From: Borreliella lanei
GTDB taxonomy: Bacteria > Spirochaetota > Spirochaetia > Borreliales > Borreliaceae
Length of the DNA: 64,000 nucleotides
Direction of reading: 5' to 3'
Assembly (NCBI RefSeq): GCF_014205895.1
Contig: NZ_JACHFC010000003.1
Coordinates: 1 to 64,000, forward strand
In this document: piece after piece, positions 39,694 through 47,783 of the stretch
How positions within the stretch are numbered: position 1 is the stretch's first letter
Layout of the letters: every line of letters starts with the position of its first letter
Position numbers and translations under genes: made by a program
The notes under the pieces: model-generated
The model's input: only the letters and a program-made list of their open reading frames with translations
What the model was told of the DNA's origin: nothing
The model's database searches: none

Positions 39694-40545
39694 ATGAATA
39701 TGAATCAAAACAAATTCAACCTCAATATAAATATAACTAAGGACGAACTTTTAAGATTAATAAAAATAGTTTATAACAACTTTGGAATCAATCTCAGCGA
39801 AAAAAAAAAGCTGCTAATTGAAAGCAGATTATCATCTCTTCTTAAAGTTAAAGGTTTTAAAAATTTTACTGAATACATCGACTTTTTAGAAAAAAGCACT
39901 GGAAATATTCAATTAATCGAATTAATAGACAAAATATCAACAAATCATACCTATTTTTTCAGGGAATCTAAACATTTTGATTTTTTAAATAATAAAATAT
40001 TGCCTAAACTTACTGAAAAAATATTAAACTCAGAAAACTCAGAAATTAGAATATGGTCAGCTGGCTGCTCAAGTGGTGAAGAGCCTTATACAATTGCAAT
40101 GATACTAAAAGAATACATGGAACATAATAAAGTAGATTTTAAAGTCAAAATCTTAGCAACAGACATTTCAATTAGCGTTCTAAATGAAGCTCGTGAAGGG
40201 ATTTATCCTGAAGATCGCATAATAAATTTGCCCAAATATTTAAAAATTAAATATTTAAATCAACTTCAAGATGATAAATTCCAAGTTAAAGAAATTTTAA
40301 AAAAAATGGTTTACTTTAAAAAATTAAACTTAATGGATGAGAAATTTCCATTTAGCAAAAAATTTGACCTAATATTTTGCAGAAATGTCATGATCTATTT
40401 TGATGAAAAAACCAGAAACAACCTTGCCAATAAATTCAACTCATATCTTAAAAAGGATTCTTATCTTTTAATTGGACATTCAGAAACAATCAGAGGAAAC
40501 AAAAATCTTGAATACGTAATGCCTGCCACCTATAAAAAGAATTAA
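39694..40545 (+). CDS. cheR: Chemotaxis protein methyltransferase CheR
   Basis: CheR methylates glutamates of chemoreceptors using SAM. The N-terminal helical domain has LIESRLSSLLKVKG, the link region TNHTYFFRE, and the SAM site IWSAGCSSGEEPYTIAM. The catalytic part includes FCRNVMIYFD and GHSET. Length (283) is normal. The strong AAGGAG lies 17 bases before this ATG and only one base before another ATG (39678) in a different frame, so the start is unusual. No other chemotaxis gene is adjacent, and Lyme Borrelia has a second cheR elsewhere (established knowledge). The gene ends inside a perfect 17-bp hairpin. Confidence 0.93.
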   Translation: MNMNQNKFNLNINITKDELLRLIKIVYNNFGINLSEKKKLLIESRLSSLLKVKGFKNFTEYIDFLEKSTGNIQLIELIDKISTNHTYFFRESKHFDFLNNKILPKLTEKILNSENSEIRIWSAGCSSGEEPYTIAMILKEYMEHNKVDFKVKILATDISISVLNEAREGIYPEDRIINLPKYLKIKYLNQLQDDKFQVKEILKKMVYFKKLNLMDEKFPFSKKFDLIFCRNVMIYFDEKTRNNLANKFNSYLKKDSYLLIGHSETIRGNKNLEYVMPATYKKN

Positions 40546-40569
40546 TGCTCAAGAGCATTAATTCTTTTT
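40534..40569. terminator. Bidirectional terminator between cheR and phoU
   Basis: Bases 40534-40550 and 40553-40569 are perfect reverse complements of 17 nt, separated by two bases, with A-run and T-run flanks. The cheR TAA at 40543-40545 lies within the stem. It suits termination from both sides between convergent cheR and phoU. Confidence 0.85.
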
Positions 40570-40635
40570 ATAATAAATTTCCTATTATGTAAAATGTAAA
40601 ATTTATTTGACTTTAAAGGTCTAAGAATACTGCTG

Positions 40636-41307
40636 CTAAGTTAAGTTTACTTTTTCACCTATTCTAATAAAATAGAGCAATTCACCAATCGTTGCTACAT
40701 GATCACCTACTCTTTCTAAAAAACTATTCAAAAATAATATATTTAAAAGATAATCCAAATTTTCAGGATTTTTTTTCATAGCATCAATAACAATACTTTT
40801 CTGCTTTGAAAATAATTTATCTATTATATTGTCATACTTAACTATCTTTAATATTTTGGTAAAATCTCCATCAAAATATGCGTCAAAAATATCAGACAAC
40901 ATTTCTTTAGCTGTATCGGCCATTTCTCTTAAAGGTTTAAAATATAAATTAAGAAAATTAAAATCATCCAAATCTGATTCAAGAAGAAGAACAACCTTTA
41001 CAATCTTAGTGGCATGATCTGCAATCCTTTCAAGAGAGCTTATTATTTTAATAATTGCTAAAATTTCTCTAAGCTCTGTAGCAACAGGATGCTCAGTCGC
41101 AATTATTCTTCCGCACAAATCTTCAATATCGTACTGATAATCATCTATTATTTTTTCATCTTCATTGATTATTTTTTTAGCTAAATTTTTATCTTTAGAT
41201 TCTAAAGCTATTAAAGAATCATCAATAATCTTAAGCACACATTCTTTCATATCCCAAAGATAATCTTTTATTATTTCAAGTTGTTTAGTAAGCTTTCTCC
41301 TTATCAT
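40636..41307 (-). CDS. phoU: PhoU-domain phosphate regulator
   Basis: Two PhoU helical-bundle repeats fill the 223 residues. The typical segments are KIINEDEKIIDDYQYDIEDLC in the first (about 40-60), SLERIADHATKIVK, and RVGDHVATIGELL near the end; these Glu/Asp-rich motifs bind metal clusters in homologues. PhoU restrains phosphate uptake through the Pst transporter, which is not encoded here. AGGAG before the ATG gives a clear start. The gene ends a minus-strand unit smc, small membrane protein, TPR protein, phoU, and converges on cheR. Confidence 0.9.
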   Translation of the reverse strand: MIRRKLTKQLEIIKDYLWDMKECVLKIIDDSLIALESKDKNLAKKIINEDEKIIDDYQYDIEDLCGRIIATEHPVATELREILAIIKIISSLERIADHATKIVKVVLLLESDLDDFNFLNLYFKPLREMADTAKEMLSDIFDAYFDGDFTKILKIVKYDNIIDKLFSKQKSIVIDAMKKNPENLDYLLNILFLNSFLERVGDHVATIGELLYFIRIGEKVNLT

Positions 41308-41317
41308 ATTATATCTC

Positions 41318-42358
41318 CTAAAAAAACCGCTTTAAAAATAAATATCTTATCTTGGCTCTCTCATAATAATAACTAAAAGGGTAATTATCAATAACTAATT
41401 TATAGTAATGCAAAGCCTTTAAAAAATCTTTATACTTGCTCTCAGACTCATAAAGTTTTCCCAACAAATAACTATATTTGTCTGAAAAGCTTGAATTAAT
41501 ATACTTAGGAAAGTAAAGAGAGCTAAAATTTAAAGCAAACTCATGCTCTCCCCTTGTTACTAAGAATTCAAAGATCTCAAGATAAATACTCTCAGAAAAA
41601 TCAACATTCTTTTCAACTAAATATCTAGCGTTCTCTAAAACCTCTTCTTTAATATTTAATTCTATACCAAGCTTAATTAGATCAAAAACAATGCTTTGAA
41701 AATATTTGCTCTTCAATTTCAAATAATTTTCATAAGATTTTAAATAATCCCCATTTTTATAATGAATTTCCGCCTTCAAGAAAATATATTTATCATCATT
41801 GAAATTATACTTATTAAGCAAATTTATTGCCCCTTTGTAATCATTTATGTAAGATAAATTTAAAGCCCTGACAATAATCTCTTTAGAGGTCATCCCATTA
41901 ATGCTATCCCTTCCAAGTTCAAGATTATTAACACTTTCAATGTTATTGTTCTTGCCAGAGACAGCACTACCACTATGTGGAATTGCAACTTCAAGCTTCT
42001 TTGTAATTTTCAAGACAATTATTTTATTAAATTCACTTGAATCTTTAACATTTTGATAACTGAAAACCAATTTAATTTGGCCTTCTTTTTTAAAAGTTTG
42101 AAAAGTAAAAACAACACCGTTATCATAAGATTCTCCAATTAACTTAATAAAAGATTCATTTTCAATGCTTTTGATATAAATCCAAGACTCCTCTTTAAAA
42201 GAAAGCCTAAACTTTGAATTGGTATTTACATTAATATCTACCTCTCTACTACTAAAATCAAGCTCGTATGAATCGCCTTGATTTATAAAAGCTGGCTTAG
42301 AGCAAACTTCAAAAACAATAAATAGCAAACTTATATAAATCAAATATTTTCTAATCAT
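41318..42358 (-). CDS. Exported TPR-like protein of unknown function
   Basis: A signal peptide covers about residues 1-20 (ending VCSKPAF). Residues 25-130 are beta-rich and polar. From about 165 onward there are helix pairs of the tetratricopeptide type (ALNLSYINDYKGAINLLNKY, then AEIHYKNGDYLKSYENYLKL). The C-terminal helix pattern recalls the helical-repeat lipoproteins that work in envelope assembly, but no lipobox is visible. Function is unknown. It overlaps the preceding small membrane protein gene by four bases and is followed ten bases later by phoU. Confidence 0.72.
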   Translation of the reverse strand: MIRKYLIYISLLFIVFEVCSKPAFINQGDSYELDFSSREVDINVNTNSKFRLSFKEESWIYIKSIENESFIKLIGESYDNGVVFTFQTFKKEGQIKLVFSYQNVKDSSEFNKIIVLKITKKLEVAIPHSGSAVSGKNNNIESVNNLELGRDSINGMTSKEIIVRALNLSYINDYKGAINLLNKYNFNDDKYIFLKAEIHYKNGDYLKSYENYLKLKSKYFQSIVFDLIKLGIELNIKEEVLENARYLVEKNVDFSESIYLEIFEFLVTRGEHEFALNFSSLYFPKYINSSFSDKYSYLLGKLYESESKYKDFLKALHYYKLVIDNYPFSYYYERAKIRYLFLKRFF

Positions 42359-42756
42359 TTGGAAATTTCTAAAATCTTATCTATTAATTTTTCATTCTCC
42401 TTCTCAATATCAAAGTTAAATAAATTTTCCTTTTTAATCCAAAGATCCTTGAAAAAATTTTCATCAAGAAACTTATTTTTAATCAGCCCATCAACAACTA
42501 AATTTTTATTTAAATTTTCATTTAAAAAATCAGGCCTTGGAATAAAAAAATCATCCATATTAAGACATTCATTTAAATCAAAATAAAAATCTTCCATATC
42601 AACTAATTTAACCTTGGCGTCTAAATTGTCTTCAACAGACTTTTGAGATTTCTCTAACATTTGAGTTGAATAGAAATAAGTAATGCCTGAAACAATAAAA
42701 ATCAAAAATATTAAAATTAAAAAATATTTTCTAAAACTAAACTTTCTATCTTGCAT
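42355..42756 (-). CDS. Small single-pass membrane protein of unknown function
   Basis: The 133-residue product has a basic N-terminus, one membrane helix (about 12-30) and a soluble acidic tail rich in Asn, Asp, Phe and Leu. No family is recognised. The layout (short cytoplasmic start, one helix, soluble rest) suggests a bitopic envelope protein. It lies 25 bases after the smc gene and overlaps the next TPR-like gene by four bases, so it is cotranscribed with both. Confidence 0.7.
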   Translation of the reverse strand: MQDRKFSFRKYFLILIFLIFIVSGITYFYSTQMLEKSQKSVEDNLDAKVKLVDMEDFYFDLNECLNMDDFFIPRPDFLNENLNKNLVVDGLIKNKFLDENFFKDLWIKKENLFNFDIEKENEKLIDKILEISK

Positions 42757-42781
42757 GTTAATTTCCTTAAATCTAACTTAA

Positions 42782-45229
42782 TTATATATTAAACACTCTG
42801 CTTTCACCATTATCAAGTGTAATACCTATCAAATTTTCACCACCCTCAGAAACATATGCATTATGGGTTATTACTAAGAGTTGAATTTTTTTCCCCAATT
42901 CTTTTAAAAGTAAAGAAAGTTTTTTGCTATTCTCAAAATCAAGAGCCGCATCTATTTCATCAAGCATGCAAAAACAAGCAGGAGAATAATAATAAAGTGC
43001 AAATAAAAAAGCCATACTAACCAAAGTACTCTCGCCTCCTGAAAGCATATTATTGTTTTTAACAAACTTGTTTGAAAAATTTATTCTAATCTCAACATTA
43101 TCAGTATTTTCATTATAAAAAAGACTGGCGGTTCCTTTAAAAATTTTTTTAAAAAAGTAAGAGAAATTTTTATTAATCTCATCAAATGATTCTCTAAATT
43201 TTTTATAAATCTCATTTTTTATTTTTTTTTGAAGCTTTTGTAATGAATATTTTGAAAGCTTTAAATCTTCTACTTGTAAACTTACTTTTTCAAAACGATC
43301 CTTAGTTTCATCAAATTCTTTATCAATATTAAAAAATACATAATCCCCCAGATTTATTGCATCTATCTCTTTGCGTAACAACTCTCTGGTTGCAAGATCT
43401 TCTTCCAATTCAAATTTATCAGACATTTCATTAGAAACATTGAAATTTTCTATTTCGCTCTTAATGCTTACATTAGAATTTAAAAGAAATTCGTATTCTG
43501 TCTGTTTTTTTATATATTCATAATAATTAGTTTTTTTAAAATCATTTAAAAAAACTAAAGAACTAAAATCTTTCTCCTTAAAAGGCTCACTACTAAATTT
43601 TGAAGCACCAATAAGATTACTTAAATTAAGCTGAATATCGCTCTTTTCTAAATTTAGATTTTCAAGCTTTAAATACAAATCTTTAAGCTCTTCATCAAGG
43701 CTATTCTTAGATTCAAATAAAAATTCTAAATTACCATCTATAAGTTTAATTTCGTCTAAATTTTTAAATTTAGAAAGCTCTATATACTCAAGCTCACCTA
43801 ATACATCATTTAATTGAAGAGTCTTTTCTTCGATTAATCTCTCGATATTTGTTATCTCTTTAGCAAGATTTGATTTTAAAGCATTTTTTTCAAGCAAAAA
43901 TTTTTTCAAATTAACATTTTGATCGAAAATAGGCTCAATTTTATCCCTCAATAAAGCCAAAAGATTCTCATCTTTACTTATATACTTGATTAAATTTACT
44001 CTAATCTCTTTAATATATTTTATACTCAATGATTCTTCAAAAAGTTTAAGAGAGTCTAATATATTCTCTTTTAATAAAACAAACTCTTCCGATTTGGCAC
44101 TCTTTAATACAGATAAAATTAGATCAACAAGTTCAAAAAAACTTTTAGTATACCTATTAATCTCGTCACTTAAAGAAAAAAACTCATTTTTCTTTTCTTT
44201 AAGCAAACTATTTAATTGATATAAATTGTTATTTATAGAATTTTTTTTCTCTTCAGACTCAGATTTGCTCTTGGCAAACTTATCTTCCAAATTCATCTTT
44301 AACATCTTTTCTTGCTCTAATTTTTGAATTTTAATCTCTAGCCCAAGAATTTTAGACTTCATAAGCTCAAGATCTTTTTCTAATTCTTGAATATTATTAA
44401 TGACATTTTTTTCCCTAAATGAATAAAATTCTAACTTTTCCTTAAAACTAGAAGACAAAAATTTACTCAAACCGTCTAAATTTAATTCGCTCTTCAAGAC
44501 ATTAAGATCAAAATTAATATTGAAAAGCTTTTTTAACGTTATTGTTTTTTCTAAAGCTTCTAATTTTTGACTTAAATCTTGATGTTTTTTTCTCAAAAGG
44601 TAAACATTTTTTATGTTATCGTACTTTTGCCTTAAATTTTCTTGCAAGGACAACAAAGATGATAAATTTTGATTAGATTGCTTAAAATTTTTCAAAGCCT
44701 CTTCTTCCTCAATTTTTAAAACATCTATTCCGCTTGCCTGTTCAATTAAAGATTTGAGATTTACACTTCTTTCCAAAGAAATGTCTTCAACCCTACCTTG
44801 ATTTATAAACATATAAGGCGATTTTTTAAACTTAAAACTGTTCAAAAGTCTATTATAATCTTGAAAATTTAAAATTTTATTATTAAAATAATACTCACTT
44901 GAACCGTCCTTATAAAGACGCCTGCGAATATAAAAATCCCCTTCAAATTCCTTTAAGGTCGATTTTTCAGAGTTAATGTTACTAAAAAAAAGAGTTACTT
45001 CTGCAAAATTTGATTTTCCTAATTTTGAAACAGAAATTAAATCAGAAACATCTTCAACCCTTAAAAATTTTAAATTATCTTCTCCCATACAAAAACGTAC
45101 AGCATCAATAAGATTGCTCTTACCACACCCATTAGGACCTACAATAAAACTTAAATTTTCACCTATTTCAAACTCTTGTCTATTTAAAAAAGATTTAAAC
45201 CCCAAAAGCGCTATTTTTTTTAAAACCAA
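42782..45229 (-). CDS. smc: SMC chromosome-condensation ATPase, short form without a recognisable hinge
   Basis: The head N-lobe has KKIALLGFKSF and Walker A GPNGCGKSNLID. The C-lobe has the signature LSGGESTLVSMAF, Walker B CFCMLDEIDAALD and the switch VITHN. Long coiled coils occupy about 165-380 and 440-690. The total is 815 residues against roughly 1150-1200 for bacterial SMC. The middle lacks the Gly-rich, Ala-rich hinge motifs, so the dimerisation domain is missing or unrecognisable. The open frame reaches a TTG at 45241, but GGGAG five bases before the TTG at 45229 sets the start and gives the family-like VLKKIALLGFKSF start. It was formerly called P115. Three more genes follow on the strand. 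Confidence 0.88.
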   Translation of the reverse strand: MVLKKIALLGFKSFLNRQEFEIGENLSFIVGPNGCGKSNLIDAVRFCMGEDNLKFLRVEDVSDLISVSKLGKSNFAEVTLFFSNINSEKSTLKEFEGDFYIRRRLYKDGSSEYYFNNKILNFQDYNRLLNSFKFKKSPYMFINQGRVEDISLERSVNLKSLIEQASGIDVLKIEEEEALKNFKQSNQNLSSLLSLQENLRQKYDNIKNVYLLRKKHQDLSQKLEALEKTITLKKLFNINFDLNVLKSELNLDGLSKFLSSSFKEKLEFYSFREKNVINNIQELEKDLELMKSKILGLEIKIQKLEQEKMLKMNLEDKFAKSKSESEEKKNSINNNLYQLNSLLKEKKNEFFSLSDEINRYTKSFFELVDLILSVLKSAKSEEFVLLKENILDSLKLFEESLSIKYIKEIRVNLIKYISKDENLLALLRDKIEPIFDQNVNLKKFLLEKNALKSNLAKEITNIERLIEEKTLQLNDVLGELEYIELSKFKNLDEIKLIDGNLEFLFESKNSLDEELKDLYLKLENLNLEKSDIQLNLSNLIGASKFSSEPFKEKDFSSLVFLNDFKKTNYYEYIKKQTEYEFLLNSNVSIKSEIENFNVSNEMSDKFELEEDLATRELLRKEIDAINLGDYVFFNIDKEFDETKDRFEKVSLQVEDLKLSKYSLQKLQKKIKNEIYKKFRESFDEINKNFSYFFKKIFKGTASLFYNENTDNVEIRINFSNKFVKNNNMLSGGESTLVSMAFLFALYYYSPACFCMLDEIDAALDFENSKKLSLLLKELGKKIQLLVITHNAYVSEGGENLIGITLDNGESRVFNI

Positions 45230-45320
45230 ACTAACTCCCAATTAAAATTAAAAACCAATTACTGATAAATCTACAATTTCATATTATAATAAATAAAAAT
45301 ATTTTAAAAAAAGGTCAATT

Positions 45321-45866
45321 ATGATTTGTGGAATAGATGAAGTTGGAAGGGGTTGTATTTTTGGACCTATTCTAAGTGCTGCTGTAGTTTTCAAAAAAAA
45401 ACCTAGCTTTATAAAAGAATTAGACGATTCTAAAAAGCTAAAAAAAGAAAAAAGGGAGTACCTATCATCATTAATACTTGAAAACTCATATTATGCATTT
45501 GCTGAAATTTCAAATATAATAATAGAAAAAATAAATATTCACAACGCATCCCTTCTTGCAATGCAAACTGCATACGAAAACCTAAAATTAAATTGCAGTT
45601 TAGTGCTTGTAGATGGCAAATTTGTCCCCAAAATAACAGCAAAAAATGTTAAAGCAATAATTAAAGGAGATTCAATAATAGACGAAATAAAAGCTGCTTC
45701 AATTATTGCTAAAGTTAAAAGAGACAAATTAATGGATGAATACGATAAAATTTATCCATTATATTTACTCAGAAAAAATAAAGGATACCCCACAAAAGAA
45801 CATAAAAATGCAATAAAGAAATATGGGGTTTTAAGCCTTCACAGAAAAAATTTTAAACTAATTTAA
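45321..45866 (+). CDS. rnhB: Ribonuclease HII
   Basis: RNase HII cuts RNA in RNA-DNA hybrids and single ribonucleotides in DNA. The catalytic GIDEVGRG with Asp and Glu starts at about residue 4. The second Asp lies in LVLVDGKF, and the fourth acidic residue is in KGDSIIDEIKAASIIAKVKRD. Length (181) is slightly short but complete. AAGGT before the ATG supports the start. It is divergent from smc and converges on bpuR with a 20-base gap. Confidence 0.95.
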   Translation: MICGIDEVGRGCIFGPILSAAVVFKKKPSFIKELDDSKKLKKEKREYLSSLILENSYYAFAEISNIIIEKINIHNASLLAMQTAYENLKLNCSLVLVDGKFVPKITAKNVKAIIKGDSIIDEIKAASIIAKVKRDKLMDEYDKIYPLYLLRKNKGYPTKEHKNAIKKYGVLSLHRKNFKLI

Positions 45867-45886
45867 AAAAATAAAAATAAAAAAAT

Positions 45887-46255
45887 TTAATAATCCTTCT
45901 TTTTAAATCGCCCACCTGATAAATGAGATTTCTTATCAAATCTAGAATCATCTAATTTAGATCTCTCTCCATATTCACCATACCCTTTATTATACCTGGC
46001 AGAAGAACTACCAGATCCCGAAGATACTTTCTGTTTAATAACTGCTATTGCCTTAAGCAAATTGGATTCAAATTCATTTATATTCTCTTCATATACAAAA
46101 ATAGAATGTCTTTCAAAATCTCCACTCGGACTTCTTTTGCTTTCTACAATATTTAAAAAATAATCTCCTTTTCTATTTTCCTTGACATTAAAAAAATAAG
46201 TTCTCTCAGACTCTGTAAATAGCTTCTCAGAGTATACTTCCCCTCTCTCTCCCAT
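45887..46255 (-). CDS. bpuR: BpuR, PUR-domain nucleic-acid-binding regulator
   Basis: The PUR-alpha-type domain spans about residues 1-75: [30 protein letters not shown] and [17 protein letters not shown]. It is followed by a Gly/Ser/Arg-rich flexible tail typical of RNA-binding proteins. In B. burgdorferi this protein (BpuR) binds DNA and RNA, co-represses the erp operons and binds its own mRNA (established knowledge). GGAGG seven bases before the ATG at 46255 fixes the start, although the frame is open to a GTG at 46270. Two copies of an 8-bp repeat exactly 30 bp apart lie in the upstream region (46277-46314), possible control sites. Confidence 0.92.
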   Translation of the reverse strand: MGERGEVYSEKLFTESERTYFFNVKENRKGDYFLNIVESKRSPSGDFERHSIFVYEENINEFESNLLKAIAVIKQKVSSGSGSSSARYNKGYGEYGERSKLDDSRFDKKSHLSGGRFKKKDY

Positions 46256-46276
46256 CAATTTCCTCCACACAAGTTT

Positions 46277-46314
46277 TTGTACTTGACTACATTTAAGTTA
46301 AATTAATTGTACTT
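46277..46314 (-). repeat. Two direct copies of an 8-bp repeat upstream of bpuR
   Basis: The sequence AAGTACAA (minus strand) occurs at 46314-46307 and again at 46284-46277, exactly 30 bp apart, both in the leader or promoter of bpuR. The spacing is close to three helical turns. Its meaning is not known. Confidence 0.5.
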
Positions 46315-46362
46315 ATTTAAAAAAAAAATTGCTAGCCAAAAATAACATTACAATAAATCTTA

Positions 46363-46391
46363 TTGACATAAATTGATTTTTTTTATATAAG
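46363..46391 (+). promoter_or_regulatory. Predicted promoter of tRNA-Gly
   Basis: TTGACA (46363-46368), 17 bases and TATAAG (46386-46391) lie 15 bases before the mature tRNA 5' end, as expected for a tRNA gene with a short trimmed leader. Confidence 0.75.
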
Positions 46392-46405
46392 TAAATTATT
46401 GTATT

Positions 46406-46476
46406 GCGTCCTTCGTATAATGGCTATTACCTTAGCCTTCCAAGCTAATGATGTCGGTTCGATTCCGATAGGACGC
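46406..46476 (+). tRNA. tRNA-Gly(TCC)
   Basis: A full cloverleaf can be folded. The acceptor arm is GCGTCCT with AGGACGC, and the anticodon stem TTAGC/GCTAA encloses the loop CTTCCAA with anticodon TCC. The T arm carries GGTTCGATTCC. Length is 71 bases and the CCA end is not encoded. It would read GGN glycine codons. Confidence 0.95.
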
Positions 46477-46566
46477 TTAAATTAATGGCAGCACACTTTC
46501 TAAGCTTGACAATGCTTATTAAAGAATAAGAATTATATCTAAAAGATAAATAAAAAATGAAATTAA

Positions 46567-46925
46567 TGGAGATGGCGGGAATTGAACCCGCGTCCTAAAA
46601 ACAATACTATAAGCTTCTACAAGCTTATCTAGCATTTTATTAAGCAATATGGTTTGGAAATGCTAGCAAACCGCCAAATTGCTCTCAAGTATAAAAGTCC
46701 CTAAAAATCAACTTGAAAACATTTTTAAGCAAGCTTTGATGTCAAAAAGAGTATAAGTGAACCTCAAAGCAAAATTCAACAAAACCCTCTGCTAACTTAA
46801 GCAGCCATTACAAGATTTGAGCTTGTAAAGTTATTATTTTTTGCATTTATTTTAGAAGTTTTAAGAGATTCCCTCTGCCTGCAACTTACAATATTAGCAT
46901 TTTTAGTCAAATCCAAAACATCCCC
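46567..46925 (-). ncRNA. ssrA: Transfer-messenger RNA (tmRNA)
   Basis: The RNA begins GGGGATG at 46925 and ends CATCTCCA at 46567, which pair to form a seven-base acceptor stem with one G-U. The T arm reads GGGTTCAATTCCC just before the 3' end; CCA is added later. The reading frame from 46844 to the TAA at 46799-46797 encodes AKNNNFTSSNLVMAA, the Borrelia proteolysis tag. The length of 359 nt is normal. It frees stalled ribosomes with SmpB, encoded at 30896-31348. The gene converges on tRNA-Gly. Confidence 0.96.
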
Positions 46926-46938
46926 TTAAGTAAAGGGT

Positions 46939-46967
46939 ATTATAGCATAATTTTAAGAAAACAAAAA
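46939..46967 (-). promoter_or_regulatory. Predicted tmRNA promoter
   Basis: On the minus strand TTTTTG (46967-46962), 17 bases and a perfect TATAAT (46944-46939) precede the mature tmRNA 5' end by 13 bases. The -35 box is weak. Confidence 0.6.
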
Positions 46968-46983
46968 TGCTTACCACCTTCAT

Positions 46984-47012
46984 TTGCAAAAACTAAGCTA
47001 AAATTTTATAAT
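46984..47012 (+). promoter_or_regulatory. Predicted promoter of the first YhhQ-like transporter gene
   Basis: TTGCAA (46984-46989), 17 bases and TATAAT (47007-47012) predict a start near 47019, leaving a leader of about 26 bases with AAGGGA at proper spacing before the ATG at 47045. It is divergent from the tmRNA promoter. Confidence 0.7.
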
Positions 47013-47044
47013 AGTAAATCCGATTATAGGTAAAAGGGAATTTT

Positions 47045-47719
47045 ATGTTTAATGAAATTTTATGGTTTGCTATGCTAATTACTACTTATTCATTTTTGAT
47101 TATTGTATCCCTTTTTTTTAAAAAAAACGGATTATTTGCATGGGTTGCAGTAGCAATTATTATAGCAAACATTCAAGTTTTAAAACAAATTACAATATTT
47201 GGAATTAATGCTACATTGGGCAACATTATTTATGCATCATCATACATTGCAACAGACATTCTCTCAGAATTTTATGGGAAAAAAACTTCAAAAGAAGCCG
47301 TTTATATTGGATTTATTAGCTTTATTGTCTTTGCGGTATTAACAAATGCACAAATTCACTTTATGTCAAATAGAACTCAAGAAAATTTTAAAAGTTTAGA
47401 AAACATTTTCTCTTCAATACCAGCTTTACTATTAGCCTCTCTTATTGCATACTTAGTATCCCAGTTAAACGATGTTTATCTATATCAGTTTATTAAAAAA
47501 AAATTTCCTAAATTTTTATTTTTCAGAACAAATGGATCAACATTAATAAGTGGCTTAATAGATACAACAATTTTTGTAAGCATAGCAACATATTTTAAAG
47601 TATTTCCAAAACAAGCCTTCCTAGATATAGTAATTTCCACATACCTAATTAAAGGTTTAGCAGGAATTTTGGGAACACCTTTTATATATTTTGCAAAATA
47701 TATAAAACTTCAAAAATGA
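47045..47719 (+). CDS. YhhQ/COG1738 queuosine-precursor transporter, canonical copy
   Basis: This 224-residue protein has about six membrane helices and the family motif SYIATDILSEFYGKK (67-81) with Thr70-Asp71, Glu75 and Gly78. The second motif is RTNGSTLISGLIDTTIF (161-177) with Asp173. In E. coli YhhQ imports preQ0/preQ1. With queA at 20 kb, the cell could make queuosine from an imported base (inference; substrate not proven). A good promoter and AAGGGA ribosome-binding site precede it. A second, diverged copy follows 64 bp downstream, indicating tandem duplication. Confidence 0.85.
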   Translation: MFNEILWFAMLITTYSFLIIVSLFFKKNGLFAWVAVAIIIANIQVLKQITIFGINATLGNIIYASSYIATDILSEFYGKKTSKEAVYIGFISFIVFAVLTNAQIHFMSNRTQENFKSLENIFSSIPALLLASLIAYLVSQLNDVYLYQFIKKKFPKFLFFRTNGSTLISGLIDTTIFVSIATYFKVFPKQAFLDIVISTYLIKGLAGILGTPFIYFAKYIKLQK

Positions 47720-47727
47720 AAAAGTTG

Positions 47728-47739
47728 ATTTGCGCAAAT
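47728..47739. repeat. 12-bp perfect palindrome between the two YhhQ-like genes
   Basis: ATTTGCGCAAAT is self-complementary and contains the rare GCGC core in an AT-rich spacer. AAAGTT (47721-47726) and AACTTT (47744-47749) could extend it into a larger imperfect hairpin. It may be a protein site or a weak terminator/attenuator between the paralogues. Confidence 0.5.
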
Positions 47740-47766
47740 AAAAAACTTTATCTAAGATAATTAATC

Positions 47767-47775
47767 TGGTACAAT
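47767..47775 (+). promoter_or_regulatory. Extended -10 promoter of the second YhhQ-like gene, possibly leaderless
   Basis: TGGTACAAT is a TGn-type extended -10 element. Only eight bases separate it from the ATG at 47784, and no Shine-Dalgarno is present, so the mRNA would begin at or just before the start codon. Confidence 0.5.
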
Positions 47776-47783
47776 TAAATGCT

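Noticed and set aside
46490..46560. Terminator hairpins between tRNA-Gly and tmRNA
   Set aside because: CTTATT/AATAAG and ATCT/AGAT stems are short and AT-only, and no stable stem with a T-run is evident.
46968..47000. A possible preQ1-I riboswitch before the first YhhQ-like gene
   Set aside because: AATG/CATT with an 11-base loop and an A-rich tail with a CUAAG looks similar, but it overlaps the -35 box of the predicted promoter (46984-47012), so it would not be transcribed.
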